A stretch of DNA of 64,000 nt from Pseudarthrobacter raffinosi. Lineage in GTDB: Bacteria; Actinomycetota; Actinomycetes; Actinomycetales; Micrococcaceae. This document shows positions 9,650 through 18,599 of this stretch, one piece after another (position 1 is the first letter of the stretch; the number at the start of each line of letters is the position of its first letter). The stretch lies in the NCBI RefSeq assembly GCF_023913735.1, contig NZ_JAMXBH010000017.1, forward strand, positions 40,374 to 104,373, in the 5' to 3' direction. The notes under the pieces were generated by a model. It made no database searches, was not told the origin of the DNA, and saw nothing but the letters and a program-made list of their open reading frames with translations. The translations under genes and the position numbers were made by a program.

Positions 9650-10398
9650 GCCAAGAGATCGGCCAGCTGGCCGGACGGAACGTGGATCCAGCCTTCGGTT
9701 AGAGCTGCGGCAGCATAAAGGTCCGGTGGACGGAGAGTCTGGGTCGCCGCCACGGCGCGGGCGGTCAAAGAGGCGATCACCGCGTCAAAAAGGTCGTCGG
9801 AGGCAGTCAGCCGGTCCTCGTTGCCGGCAAGGTCCAGCCATGGCGCCGCCGCGACCAGCTGCTCCAGAATCACACCAAGACGCTTGGACTCAGGAGTGCC
9901 CCGGCCTTTGTAGCCACGGGCCTGGAGACCCCAGACTTTGAGGGACGCTGCAGGGTAGACCTCTGCTAAGCGGCCGGACCCGTCCCTGGCCTGCGGCCCG
10001 TACTCAGCGGCGATCTTGGCCTGAATCACAGCACACCGCATGGCCGGGTGGGCGAGCCGGTCGGCGGAGACGCTTAGCGGAATCAGCCCGGTGTGCCCCG
10101 TGACGAAGCGGTCAGTTTCCCGGTAGGCCAGCAGTCGGCGTCCCTCGATGCCGTCGTGGTCCAGGACTGGATGCGCGTCAAAATTCAGGTGGCCTGTCAG
10201 GAACGGCAAGAAGGCGTCCGGCCAGCCAACTGGGCAGTCGATCGCGGTCATCGAACTGGCGCCGAACAGTTCCACAATTTCCCTGTCATGCACGTCGAGG
10301 GCGAGGTGCTCCAGGCGCGCAGTGCCAGCATCCCATTCCAAGACGGCGACGGCCGTCTTTTTGGTCGCCGCTGCTAGATCGACGCCCAGTGTCCTCAT
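9646..10398 (-). CDS. DUF429 (predicted RNase H-like) protein
   Basis: A 250-residue protein of the DUF429 family, predicted to have an RNase H-like fold. The N-terminal [20 protein letters not shown] supplies the first Asp (GVDLA) typical of that fold. Other conserved acidic patches are [27 protein letters not shown] and a final [16 protein letters not shown] helix. Its ATG overlaps the stop of the upstream carboxylesterase gene by four bases (ATGA), so the two are probably translationally coupled. The biochemical role of this family is not established, and nothing in the context explains the pairing with an esterase. Confidence 0.8.
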   Translation of the reverse strand: MRTLGVDLAAATKKTAVAVLEWDAGTARLEHLALDVHDREIVELFGASSMTAIDCPVGWPDAFLPFLTGHLNFDAHPVLDHDGIEGRRLLAYRETDRFVTGHTGLIPLSVSADRLAHPAMRCAVIQAKIAAEYGPQARDGSGRLAEVYPAASLKVWGLQARGYKGRGTPESKRLGVILEQLVAAAPWLDLAGNEDRLTASDDLFDAVIASLTARAVAATQTLRPPDLYAAAALTEGWIHVPSGQLADLLA

Positions 10399-11750
10399 CG
10401 CGCTGCACGGTACTGCAGCGCGCCGGGAATCCTGCCCGCCTGCTCAAGGCCGTCGCCGCGGGCAAAGTCAGCCCACAGCCGGCGCATCTCGCGGCCCACG
10501 GCGTCGATCTCAGCCCAGGTTGCGCCCTTGAGGAGCCCGGCGGCGGCCCAGGTCTGCTGGTTTCCGAAGAGCAGCGGCAGGTCAACGGTGTGTGCGGCGC
10601 GGTAGAAGTTTCCCGGTGCGCCCCAGGACAGCAGGTAGCTGTAGGCCTTGCCTCCCGCGCGGGCGTGACGGCGGGCAAACTTCCGGGCTGCCCGGCCGTA
10701 GACCGCCTCCGTCACCGCCCAGTTGATGGCTTTCACGGCGGCCGCACCCAGCACCGGGACTTTGCCCAGCAGGCTGACCACGGGACTGCGGGGCAGGAAC
10801 AGCCGGGCCTCGTCGGACGTGTGCCCGATCAGCACTTCGATGCCCGGGGCCGTGGCGTTCCAGGCGGCCTCGACGCGTGATTCCGGCGGCAGCGGGGCGT
10901 GGCTGTACTGCGTGCCGAACGGCATGGCCGCCATCAGGCCGTACTTCCGGGCCACCTGTGACACGTGGTCTTCGATGGCCACAATGTCCAGCATCGGGGT
11001 GTCCTCCGTGACGGCTTCGGCGGCGATGCCCATGGCACGGCTCATCTTGTGCCGGCCGCGGGTGATCCCCAGCGGTGCACTCTGGATGATGGCCCGCTGG
11101 AACAGGGACGGTGCCTCGGGCGTCGCCATGAGGTGGGCTACGGAGTCGCCGCCTGCGGACTGCCCGAACGCGGTGACCCGCCCCGGATCCCCACCGAAGG
11201 CCGAAATGTTGCGCTGCACCCACCGGAACGCTTCCAACTGGTCCAGCAGGCCGAGGTTCGCGGGCCGGCCGGTGCCGGTGGCCAAATATCCGAACAGGCC
11301 CAGGCGGTAGGTCACGGAGACCACGATGACCCGGTTCTCCGATACCAGGGACTGGGCATCAAAGATCGCCAGGTCGCCGGAGCCGGACGTGTAGGAGCCG
11401 CCGTGCAGCCACACCATGACGGGGACCTGTTCGCCGTCGGCAAGCCCGGCCGGAGCCGTGATCGACAGGCGCTGGCAGTCCTCACTTCCGGGGAGCTCGC
11501 CGTACCGGGTACCCAGGACGTCGTCCAGGAACGGAACGGGGCCCTGCGGGCAGGCGGGCGAGAGGGTGGTGGCAGCAAAACCGGCAGTCCAGTCGGGCGC
11601 TGTCACCGGAGGCTGAAAGCGACCCGCGGTGGCGTAGGGGATACCGGTTGCGCGAACCACCTCACCGTCCCGCCACCCTGTGATGGGCCCGCACGGCGGT
11701 TCAAAATACGGCGGCTCAAAATACGGGGGATTCGAAGGCTCGGAACTCAC
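10395..11750 (-). CDS. type B carboxylesterase
   Basis: A serine esterase of the carboxylesterase/para-nitrobenzyl esterase family (alpha/beta hydrolase). Seen: the oxyanion-hole region VMVWLHGGSYTSGSG, the nucleophile elbow FGQSAGGDSVAHL, the acidic residue in the GHTSDEARLF region, and a C-terminal His region (AAHTVDLPLLFG). At about 451 residues it is slightly short for the family (480-510). GTG 11750, with AAGGTGGAG upstream, is preferred to the GTG at 11780, which lies inside an intergenic hairpin. The N-terminus contains a duplicated YFEPP encoded by a 15-base tandem repeat. It is cytoplasmic, as no signal peptide is visible. Confidence 0.85.
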   Translation of the reverse strand: MSSEPSNPPYFEPPYFEPPCGPITGWRDGEVVRATGIPYATAGRFQPPVTAPDWTAGFAATTLSPACPQGPVPFLDDVLGTRYGELPGSEDCQRLSITAPAGLADGEQVPVMVWLHGGSYTSGSGDLAIFDAQSLVSENRVIVVSVTYRLGLFGYLATGTGRPANLGLLDQLEAFRWVQRNISAFGGDPGRVTAFGQSAGGDSVAHLMATPEAPSLFQRAIIQSAPLGITRGRHKMSRAMGIAAEAVTEDTPMLDIVAIEDHVSQVARKYGLMAAMPFGTQYSHAPLPPESRVEAAWNATAPGIEVLIGHTSDEARLFLPRSPVVSLLGKVPVLGAAAVKAINWAVTEAVYGRAARKFARRHARAGGKAYSYLLSWGAPGNFYRAAHTVDLPLLFGNQQTWAAAGLLKGATWAEIDAVGREMRRLWADFARGDGLEQAGRIPGALQYRAAR

Positions 11751-11770
11751 CCTCCACCTTAAACCACAAT

Positions 11771-11825
11771 GCGGGGTCACTTCCTGCCCAATTCCGGAGG
11801 TGGAATGGGCGGGAAGTGACCCCGC
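11771..11825. repeat. long hairpin upstream of the esterase gene (H3)
   Basis: The arms beginning GCGGGGTCACTTCC (11771) and ending GGAAGTGACCCCGC (11825) pair over about 25 bases with one mismatch and one bulge, around a six-base loop. The element lies between the esterase start and the ppa stop. Its GCGGGGTCAC core recurs in the hairpin at 34815-34878, so the two look like copies of one repeat family. Confidence 0.8.
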
Positions 11826-11844
11826 GTTGCTGAGACCGTGCGGA

Positions 11845-12333
11845 CTAGTGCGCTGCCGGCACGTAACGCTTGATGGAGGCTTCCAGCTCGGCCTCGGCGG
11901 CGGCGCGGTCGCCCCAGCCCTCGGCCTTGACCCACTTGCCCGGCTCCAGGTCCTTGTAACGGGTGAAGAAGTGCTCGATTTCCTTGATCAGGAATTCGCT
12001 GACATCGCTGATTTCCTGGATGTGGTCAAAACGGGCGTCAACCGGGACGCACAGGACCTTGGCGTCGCCGCCGCCGTCGTCGGTCATGTTGAAAACGCCG
12101 ATGGGGCGGGACTCAACGATGACGCCGGGGTGCAGGTCGAAGTCCTGCAGGAGCACCAGTGCGTCCAGCGGGTCGCCGTCTTCGCCCAGGGTGTTCTCGA
12201 AGAAACCGTAGTGCGTGGGGTACTGCATGGAGGTGAAGAGGACGCGGTCCAGGCGGACGCGGCCGGTCTCGTGGTCAACTTCGTACTTGACGCGAGATCC
12301 CTTGGGGATCTCGATGGTCACGTCATGCTTCAT
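11845..12333 (-). CDS. ppa: inorganic pyrophosphatase
   Basis: Soluble family I pyrophosphatase hydrolysing PPi to phosphate and pulling biosynthetic reactions forward. The 162-residue length is typical of bacterial enzymes. Active-site residues are visible: [16 protein letters not shown] (Lys, Glu, Arg), [24 protein letters not shown] containing the signature DxDPxD, and [13 protein letters not shown], with a metal-binding Asp in [12 protein letters not shown] 12333 is clear. It faces away from the carboxypeptidase gene with a 150-base divergent promoter region. Confidence 0.95.
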   Translation of the reverse strand: MKHDVTIEIPKGSRVKYEVDHETGRVRLDRVLFTSMQYPTHYGFFENTLGEDGDPLDALVLLQDFDLHPGVIVESRPIGVFNMTDDGGGDAKVLCVPVDARFDHIQEISDVSEFLIKEIEHFFTRYKDLEPGKWVKAEGWGDRAAAEAELEASIKRYVPAAH

Positions 12334-12487
12334 GGAATGCTCCTCGGCAATTGCAGGGGGTTCGCGGCACAGGAGACGAACAACAAAAAGGAGTGTCGGT
12401 GCCGCCGACTACTATTGAGGATATAGCGAGAGGCCCAGGTTTCAGGAACTTGCGGGGAAATTTCAGGACTTGAGGACCAGCACCAGC

Positions 12488-13984
12488 ATGAAGGAAACAT
12501 CGCGTCCCGCAGGGATAAGGGCGGCGTTCAGGCGCACGGTCCAGCGCAGACTGCGTGCCTGGCCCAACGCGCTGCTCCTGGCCGTGATCGTTATGCTGGC
12601 CCTTCCCGCCGCGTGGCTGGTTGTCCCTGCTTTCGTCAGCCCGCGTCCTGCGGCGACACCCGAAGTGCCCGCCTGGCAGCAGGCCCCCACCGCGCTTTCC
12701 GCCAGAATGGGCCTTTCTCCGCTCACGGAGTCGGCGCCCATCCCGCTGCCCTCCGCGGTCGCCGCTCAGTTGGGCGGATTGTTAAAGCCCGACGGCGACG
12801 GCAGCTTCACGGGGCTGGTCCAGGATGCGCTCACTGGCCAGGTCCTGTTTGACCGCGGAGGTTCGGAGAGCCGGATCCCCGCCTCCAATATGAAGCTGCT
12901 CACTGCCGTGGCCGCCCTGCGCGCAATCGGGCCGGACCACCGTTTCAGCACCAAGGTCCTGGCCGGGCCCGCTGCCAATCAGGTGGTGCTCACCGGCGGT
13001 GGCGACGTCCTCCTGGGTGCCGGGGAATCTGCGCCCAACCAGGTGATGGGCCGCGCCGGACTCGCCACCCTCGCCACCGCCACCGTGAACGCGCTCCAAG
13101 CCGCCGGAACAACCGGCGAGCTGACGGTCCTGGTGGACGACTCCCTGTTCACCGGCCCAACGCTGAACCCCGCCTGGGCGGACGGGGACGTTGCGGCGGG
13201 CGAGGTTGCCCCGCTGTACCCGCTTGCGCTGAACTCGGCGCGCTTTGACCCGGCCGTGACCACCGGACCCCGCCCGCAGGACTCTGCAATCACCGCCGCC
13301 GAGGCGTTTGCGGCGCAGCTCAAGACGGCGGGTGCCGCTGCGGGACTCACGGTAGCGGCCGGCGTCGAACGTTACACCGCACCCTCGGGCGATGCGCCCC
13401 CGGCAGAAGAGCCGGCGGTGCTTGCCGAGGTCCAGTCCGCCACGGTTGGCCAGCAGGTGGACCTCATGCTGCAGACCTCGGACAACTACCTGGCGGAGGT
13501 CCTGGGCCGAATGGCCTCGGCGGCTGCGGGGGAGCCCGCCAGCAACGACGGCGCCACTGGAGCAGTCCGCGCACAGCTCGCGGATTTGGGCATCCCTACG
13601 GACACCATGCGGCTCGCGGACGTGTCCGGGCTGGCGCTGGGCAACCAGGTCTCTGCCCGCCAGTTCGCGGAAGTGGTGCGTGCCATCACCAGCGGGACCG
13701 ACACCCGTTTGCGGGCCGCGCTGGATGGATTTCCGGTCGCGGGGCTGACCGGAACACTGGACACCCGCTACGTCGATGGCTCCACGGCCCGCGGTGCCGG
13801 CCTGGTGCGGGCCAAGACCGGGACCCTGAATTCGGTCATCGCCCTCAGCGGCTACGTGGTGGACGCCGACGGCCGGCTCCTGGTCTTCTCCTTCATCGGC
13901 AACGACCTGAAGCCTGGCGCCGCCGGGAACCGGGAAGCCCTGGACCGAGCCGCCACGGCGCTCGCCGCCTGCGGCTGCCGCTGA
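12488..13984 (+). CDS. D-alanyl-D-alanine carboxypeptidase (PBP4/DacB family)
   Basis: Class C low-molecular-weight penicillin-binding protein that trims or opens peptidoglycan peptides outside the membrane. An uncleaved signal anchor lies at about 25-50 (LLLAVIVMLALPAAWLVV). The catalytic triads are ASNMKLL (SxxK), TSDNYLAE (SxN) and RAKTGTL (KTG), in the normal order. A large domain is inserted between SxxK and SxN, as in peptidase family S13. About 498 residues. ATG 12488 is chosen because GAGGA lies upstream; TTG 12470 in the same frame is an alternative. In related genomes this gene commonly precedes the DUF2342-tilS-hpt cluster. Confidence 0.88.
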   Translation: MKETSRPAGIRAAFRRTVQRRLRAWPNALLLAVIVMLALPAAWLVVPAFVSPRPAATPEVPAWQQAPTALSARMGLSPLTESAPIPLPSAVAAQLGGLLKPDGDGSFTGLVQDALTGQVLFDRGGSESRIPASNMKLLTAVAALRAIGPDHRFSTKVLAGPAANQVVLTGGGDVLLGAGESAPNQVMGRAGLATLATATVNALQAAGTTGELTVLVDDSLFTGPTLNPAWADGDVAAGEVAPLYPLALNSARFDPAVTTGPRPQDSAITAAEAFAAQLKTAGAAAGLTVAAGVERYTAPSGDAPPAEEPAVLAEVQSATVGQQVDLMLQTSDNYLAEVLGRMASAAAGEPASNDGATGAVRAQLADLGIPTDTMRLADVSGLALGNQVSARQFAEVVRAITSGTDTRLRAALDGFPVAGLTGTLDTRYVDGSTARGAGLVRAKTGTLNSVIALSGYVVDADGRLLVFSFIGNDLKPGAAGNREALDRAATALAACGCR

Positions 13985-14492
13985 CCTGCTCCTACCGCAA
14001 CCGGGTTCCTACCGTAACCGCTGCCCTGCGCCGCAATAGCGGTGCCGGGCAACACCGTTCGTGCGGGTCCGGACCGCTGTTATGCGGGCCTGCTCTTTTG
14101 GGAGCAAGTACTTGCGGCGCGGCGGGCGGAAAAACAAGTACCGGCTACTCGTGACACTTGACGGAGGCCAGCCCTAGGCTCAACCACACGCGGGCTCCGT
14201 GTTTGGCTACGCACGGAACCTCCGACGTCGAAACCGTCATTAGGGGTGAGGCTGGTGTCCATTTCCGATCAAATTCCGTGATGGCGTCCCGACCCGCTCC
14301 CGCCAAGGCGCGGCACGGCCTGACCTTGTGCTCGAGGCCGCGTGTTCGGCGGCTCTCCGCGCTCCCGTACAGAGGTCTTCGGATCGGTCCCAGACCCGGC
14401 GCGGTTTCGACAGCGCTGCCCCTCGGTGAGCTCCTAAACGGGGCGCCCGTGACAGTTGCTGAAAGCAATAAATTCCGAGAGTGAAGGCCACA
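13985..14492. other. 508-base intergenic region without a recognisable gene
   Basis: Frames here are short and have no recognisable domain. It holds a near repeat CCTACCGCAACC/CCTACCGTAACC (about 13991-14020), an imperfect inverted repeat around 14031-14096, and a perfect 12-base palindrome GCAAGTACTTGC at 14104-14115, with another CAAGTACC nearby at 14135. A -35-like TTGACG occurs at 14158 without a convincing -10. Confidence 0.5.
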
Positions 14493-15467
14493 ATGATGTT
14501 CCAGCCAAATAAACGACTATCAGCCCTTAGTTCCGCTTTCACGCTGCTTCTGGCAATGTCGACGGTGGCGTCGTGCGCGGCGCCGGATGCCGGGCAAGCG
14601 CAGCCCACCTCCACCGGCACTTCGGAGCCGGCATCGCCGTCAGGGTCGCCGACAGCGACGTCGCAGGCGCCAGAGCTGTGCGGGCCAGGGTCTGCGGTCA
14701 ACTTCGACAAGACCACCTTCCAAAGCTCTCCGACGATCGACAACAAGTGGTTTCCGCTAAAGCCAGGCACCGTGTATTCCACCACCGGCACGGTCGCCGC
14801 TGAAGATGACACCACCGAACGCAGGGTCACACACACCGTAACCGGCCTGACCAAGGTCATTGACGGTGTGAAAACCCTGGTGATGTGGGACCGCGATTAC
14901 CAGGACGGGGCGCTGGTTGAATCGGAGCTGGCCTTTTTTGCCCAGGATAACGCTGGAGCGGTTTGGCTCTTCGGTGAGTATCCCGAGGAGTTCGAAAACG
15001 ACAAATTTATTGGGGCGCCCAATACTTTCATCCACGGGATTTCGGGGAGCCAAGCCGGCATTGCAATGCAAGCGCAGCCACGGACCGGCACGCCGGAATA
15101 TGTTCAGGCTCACGCGGCTTCAGTGGGTTTCCTCGATTGCGCGCGTGCCTACGAGGACAACGTAGCGCTATGCGTCCCCACCGACTGCTACGAAGGTGTG
15201 CTGGTGATTGATGAGCACAATCCGCTGGAACCGGATGTAGGCCACCAGCGTAAGTTCTATTCAGCCGGCACTGGGCTGGTAAGGGTGACAGCCGAGGGTG
15301 GCGTGAAACAGGAAACCCTGGACCTCGAAAAAATCGAACAGCTCTCCGACGCCCAACTGGCCGACGTCAATGAACAAGCACTTGAGCTCGACCAGCACGG
15401 ATATGAGGTCAGTAAGGACGTCTACGCCAAGACGGCTCCTGCCGAAGTTGCCACCAAGACTCCGTGA
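14493..15467 (+). CDS. secreted lipoprotein of unknown function
   Basis: About 324 residues. A lipoprotein signal peptide ends in the lipobox-like VASC (Cys about residue 28), followed by a Thr/Ser/Pro-rich linker (about 35-60) that likely spans the cell wall. The rest is a globular domain starting with the conserved-looking FQSSPTIDNKWFPLKPGT, and rich in Asp, Glu and beta strands. ATG 14493 is preceded by GAAGG at six bases; the GTG at 14481 is less likely. I do not recognise a named domain. It stands alone after a 508-base gap, and its composition is slightly lower in GC than the surroundings. Confidence 0.7.
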   Translation: MMFQPNKRLSALSSAFTLLLAMSTVASCAAPDAGQAQPTSTGTSEPASPSGSPTATSQAPELCGPGSAVNFDKTTFQSSPTIDNKWFPLKPGTVYSTTGTVAAEDDTTERRVTHTVTGLTKVIDGVKTLVMWDRDYQDGALVESELAFFAQDNAGAVWLFGEYPEEFENDKFIGAPNTFIHGISGSQAGIAMQAQPRTGTPEYVQAHAASVGFLDCARAYEDNVALCVPTDCYEGVLVIDEHNPLEPDVGHQRKFYSAGTGLVRVTAEGGVKQETLDLEKIEQLSDAQLADVNEQALELDQHGYEVSKDVYAKTAPAEVATKTP

Positions 15468-15602
15468 CGTGGGTGAAGGACAGCGCAACCGGCCGATTTC
15501 TGAAACGAACCACACACAGGCGCAGGTCACCGGATGCCCCGAGCCGTTCGCCGGTCAGCGAACTTAAGGACCATCCGCCGTCCGCTGTGATGTGATGGGG
15601 CT

Positions 15603-16736
15603 ATGGAGTCCACTGTGCGTGATTCGTCAGCCCCGGCATCATCCAGCCCGGCCCCGGCCCTGATCAACTGGGACCTGGCCGCGTCCACGGCGGCCCGGCT
15701 GGCCTCCGCGGGGCCAACCCTCAACTCGGCGGAAATCGGCGAAGCCGTGGACAGCCTGCGCCGCCTCGCCGACGCCTCCGTCCCGCACGTCCACGAAATC
15801 ACGGGCCTCGAAGCCGCGCGGGACCTGCGCGACTCCTCTGTCCTGGTGGTGGACCGGGCCAATTGGGCCAAGGCAAACACACAGAGCTTCGCCGTGATGC
15901 TCAAACCCGCCATGGATAAAATGCTCGAAAGCCGCCGCGGCAACGTCAGCCCGGCGGCGGCCAGCGTCAGCGGCGCCATCACGGGCAGCCAGCTCGGCGC
16001 TGTCCTGGCGTTCCTGTCCAGCAAAGTCCTGGGCCAGTACGATCCGTTCGCCGCGCTCGCCGAAGGTTCCAACGCGCCCGCGGCTGGCCGGCTGCTGCTT
16101 GTGGCGCCAAACATCGTGGCTGTGGAGCGCGAGCTCAACGTCACGCCGGAGGATTTCAGGCTCTGGGTCTGCTTGCACGAGCAGACGCACCGGGTGCAGT
16201 TCGCGGCTGCGCCCTGGCTCCGCCACCACATGCTTTCCGAGATCGACAACCTCAGCGGGCACCTGCTGGGCAACGTTGATTCGCTGATGGAGCGTGCCTC
16301 CGCCGCCGCGCGTTCCCTCAAGGACCGGACCGCCACCGGCAATACGCCCGGCCGCGGCGCCATCCTGGACCTGCTGCAGAACCCCGAGGAGAAGGCGTCC
16401 CTGTCGCACCTGACGGCAGTGATGAGCCTGCTGGAGGGCCACGCCAACGTGGTGATGGACGCCGTCGACGCCAGCATCGTCCCCTCGGTCAGGACCATCC
16501 GGCAGCGCTTCACCGACCGTGGCAAAGACCGCGGCGTGATGGAGAAATTCATCCGCAGCCTCCTTGGCCTGGACGCCAAGATGCGCCAGTATTCCGACGG
16601 CGCCAAGTTTGTCCGCGCCGTAGTGGAGCTGGTTGGCATGGAGGGCTTCAACAGGGTGTGGGAATCCGCGGATAACCTTCCCACCGAGCCTGAAATCCAC
16701 GATCCCAAGCTGTGGGTTGACCGGATGGGCCTATAG
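15603..16736 (+). CDS. zinc-dependent metalloprotease (DUF2342 / F420-biosynthesis-associated family)
   Basis: A 377-residue actinobacterial protein with an HExxH-like zinc motif, HEQTHRVQF (near 196-204), and a later glutamate in EGHANVVMDAV that could complete the site. This matches the DUF2342 family, annotated as putative hydrolase or coenzyme F420 biosynthesis-associated; the true substrate is unknown. There is no signal peptide, so it is probably cytoplasmic. Its stop TAG (16734-16736) directly abuts the GTG of tilS. The tight coupling metalloprotease-tilS-hpt is seen across actinobacteria. Confidence 0.87.
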   Translation: MESTVRDSSAPASSSPAPALINWDLAASTAARLASAGPTLNSAEIGEAVDSLRRLADASVPHVHEITGLEAARDLRDSSVLVVDRANWAKANTQSFAVMLKPAMDKMLESRRGNVSPAAASVSGAITGSQLGAVLAFLSSKVLGQYDPFAALAEGSNAPAAGRLLLVAPNIVAVERELNVTPEDFRLWVCLHEQTHRVQFAAAPWLRHHMLSEIDNLSGHLLGNVDSLMERASAAARSLKDRTATGNTPGRGAILDLLQNPEEKASLSHLTAVMSLLEGHANVVMDAVDASIVPSVRTIRQRFTDRGKDRGVMEKFIRSLLGLDAKMRQYSDGAKFVRAVVELVGMEGFNRVWESADNLPTEPEIHDPKLWVDRMGL

Positions 16737-17894
16737 GTGCCGCACGCCCCAAAGGTGCCGGACGCCCGCACGGCTTCAAGCGGACGACGACGGCCCGGCC
16801 GGCTTGCGCCCGTCGTCGGCAAGGCGCGCAAAATGGTCCAGAACGCCCTGGCGGACGCCGGCTATCCGGCCCACGTGCTGGTGGCCTGCAGTGGTGGACC
16901 GGATTCGCTGGCCCTCGCGGCGGTGGCAGCCTATTTTGCCCGCCGCGGCCACGTTGACGGGTACCCACTGACGGTCGGCGCCGTCGTGGTTGACCACCAG
17001 CTGCAGGAGGGCTCGGCCCAGGTGGCTGCGGCCACAGTCCAGACACTGAAGGAACTGGGTCTTTCCCCGGTGGACCTCCGGACCGTCACCGTCGCCAGCA
17101 CCGGGATGGGCCCGGAGGCCGCCGCCCGGGATGCCCGCCATGCAGCGTTGGAGGCTGCGGCCCACGAGCACCGAGCCGCGGCCATCCTGCTCGGCCACAC
17201 GCTGGACGACCAGGCCGAACAGGTCCTGCTGGGTCTTGCCCGCGGCTCCGGCACGCGCTCGCTGGCTGGAATGCGGCCAGCCCGCGGCCTGTTGCTCAGG
17301 CCCTTCCTCGGCCTGCGCCGCGCAGAGACCCTGGAGATCTGCGATGTCGAAGACCTCGAGCCCTGGCACGATCCCAGCAATGCAGACCCGTCGTTTGCCC
17401 GCTCCCGGACCCGGGTGGAAGTGCTGCCGATGCTCGAGGAAAAACTCGGGCCCGGCGTGGCTGAATCCCTGGCCCGGACCGCGTCCATCCTGCAGTTGGA
17501 CGCCGACTATCTGGAGGACGTGGCAGATCGCACATTTGCAGCCTTGGCCGAGCGGTCCGGACCGGAGGTCAGCCTCCCGGAGGAGGCTCTGGGGGAACTT
17601 TCCCCGGCCATCAGGTTCCGGGTCATCGCCAAGGCAGCGGCCGACGTCGGGGGCCAACAGCCCAGCTACCAGCGCCTTCTGGCAGCGGAAGCGCTGCTGC
17701 GCCGGCAGGGTTCCGCCGGTCCCGTGGAGCTGCCTGGCGGTGTGAGCGTGTACCGGCTGTCCCTCGCCGAGCTGGCCCAGCGGGACGCTGCGGAAACGCG
17801 GCCCGACGGTCCCGACGGCGGCGCCCCCGTTCCCCGTGAAGCGGCCCGCTGTGGGAAGCTAGTATTCCGGCCTCAAAAACCGCCCCAAGAATAG
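16737..17894 (+). CDS. tilS: tRNA(Ile)-lysidine synthase
   Basis: Modifies C34 of the CAU-anticodon tRNA-Ile to lysidine so that it reads AUA. The 385-residue protein has the PP-loop ATP-binding motif SGGPDS (near 46-51) and the TilS signature GHTLDDQAEQVLLGLARGSG, followed by the TilS substrate-binding region (LEDVADRTF) and a short C-terminus, as in actinobacteria. GTG 16737 follows the previous stop with no gap. It lies upstream of hpt, a common pairing (in some phyla the two are fused). Confidence 0.93.
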   Translation: MPHAPKVPDARTASSGRRRPGRLAPVVGKARKMVQNALADAGYPAHVLVACSGGPDSLALAAVAAYFARRGHVDGYPLTVGAVVVDHQLQEGSAQVAAATVQTLKELGLSPVDLRTVTVASTGMGPEAAARDARHAALEAAAHEHRAAAILLGHTLDDQAEQVLLGLARGSGTRSLAGMRPARGLLLRPFLGLRRAETLEICDVEDLEPWHDPSNADPSFARSRTRVEVLPMLEEKLGPGVAESLARTASILQLDADYLEDVADRTFAALAERSGPEVSLPEEALGELSPAIRFRVIAKAAADVGGQQPSYQRLLAAEALLRRQGSAGPVELPGGVSVYRLSLAELAQRDAAETRPDGPDGGAPVPREAARCGKLVFRPQKPPQE

Positions 17895-17924
17895 TCGCAC
17901 CCCGCATCTACACAGGAGCCATTG

Positions 17925-18476
17925 GTGGATTCAAACGACGTCCAGGCAGACCTCAAGCACGTTCTCTACACCAAGGAACAGATCCAACAGCGGATCGCTG
18001 AGCTCGCTGCGCAGATCGACAAGGACTACGAAGGCCGCGAAATCCTTCTGGTCGGTGTACTCAAGGGCGCTGTGATGGTTATGGCCGACCTCGCCCGCGC
18101 GCTCCACAGCCACGTTTCGATGGACTGGATGGCAGTGTCCTCCTACGGCTCCGGCACCCAGTCCTCGGGTGTTGTCCGGATCCTCAAGGACCTGGACACG
18201 GACCTGATGGGCAAGGACGTCCTGATCGTCGAGGACATCATTGACTCCGGCCTGACCCTGTCCTGGCTCAAGACCAACCTGGAATCCCGCGGCACCGCTT
18301 CCGTGGAGATCTGCACCGCCTTCCGCAAGCCCACGGCCGCCAAGGTGGAGATCGACGTCAAGTACGTCGGCTACGACATCCCCAACGAGTTCGTGGTGGG
18401 CTACGGCCTGGACTACGCCGAGAAGTACCGCAACCTGGACTTCGTGGGCACGCTCGCCCCGCACGTTTACGAGTAG
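17925..18476 (+). CDS. hpt: hypoxanthine phosphoribosyltransferase
   Basis: Purine salvage enzyme making IMP/GMP from hypoxanthine/guanine and PRPP. A 183-residue cytoplasmic type I PRTase with [15 protein letters not shown], the PRPP-binding loop [11 protein letters not shown] (near 103-113) and the C-terminal [17 protein letters not shown] 17925 is chosen because GGAG lies six bases upstream; TTG 17922 is only three bases from it. The last 24 bases plus the following five are duplicated in tandem just downstream (18453-18510), leaving the stop codon intact. Confidence 0.94.
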   Translation: MDSNDVQADLKHVLYTKEQIQQRIAELAAQIDKDYEGREILLVGVLKGAVMVMADLARALHSHVSMDWMAVSSYGSGTQSSGVVRILKDLDTDLMGKDVLIVEDIIDSGLTLSWLKTNLESRGTASVEICTAFRKPTAAKVEIDVKYVGYDIPNEFVVGYGLDYAEKYRNLDFVGTLAPHVYE

Positions 18477-18510
18477 CCACTCTCGCCCCGCACGTTTACG
18501 AGTAGCCACT
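18453..18510 (+). repeat. perfect 29-bp tandem duplication over the hpt stop codon
   Basis: Bases 18453-18481 and 18482-18510 are identical and a third copy begins with CTCGCC. Each copy encodes the hpt C-terminus Ala-Pro-His-Val-Tyr-Glu-stop. The first copy is the functional end of hpt and the second is untranslated. The duplication ends exactly where the long hairpin H4 begins. Confidence 0.9.
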
Positions 18511-18515
18511 CTCGC

Positions 18516-18572
18516 CGAGATGGCATTTCACGGCAGTCGCACCAACGGACGCTGCCGTGAAATGCCATCTCG
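18516..18572. repeat. long hairpin between hpt and lacI (H4)
   Basis: Perfect 21-bp complementary arms (18516-18536 and 18552-18572; the left arm starts CGAGATGGCATTTCACGG) enclose a 15-base loop. No T tract follows. It sits between two same-direction genes, 27 bases before the broken lacI start, so it could cut transcription off from hpt. The stem is longer than ordinary rho-independent terminators. Confidence 0.85.
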
Positions 18573-18599
18573 CTGCATTGCAGAGGACGTGGGAGACCG

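Noticed and set aside
11751..11780. Longer N-terminus of the carboxylesterase (GTG 11780)
   Set aside because: It would start inside hairpin H3 and adds non-conserved residues; GTG 11750 has a better ribosome binding site.
14158..14492. Coding gene in the gap before the lipoprotein
   Set aside because: Frames on both strands are short and rich in Arg/Pro/Ser without motif or start context.
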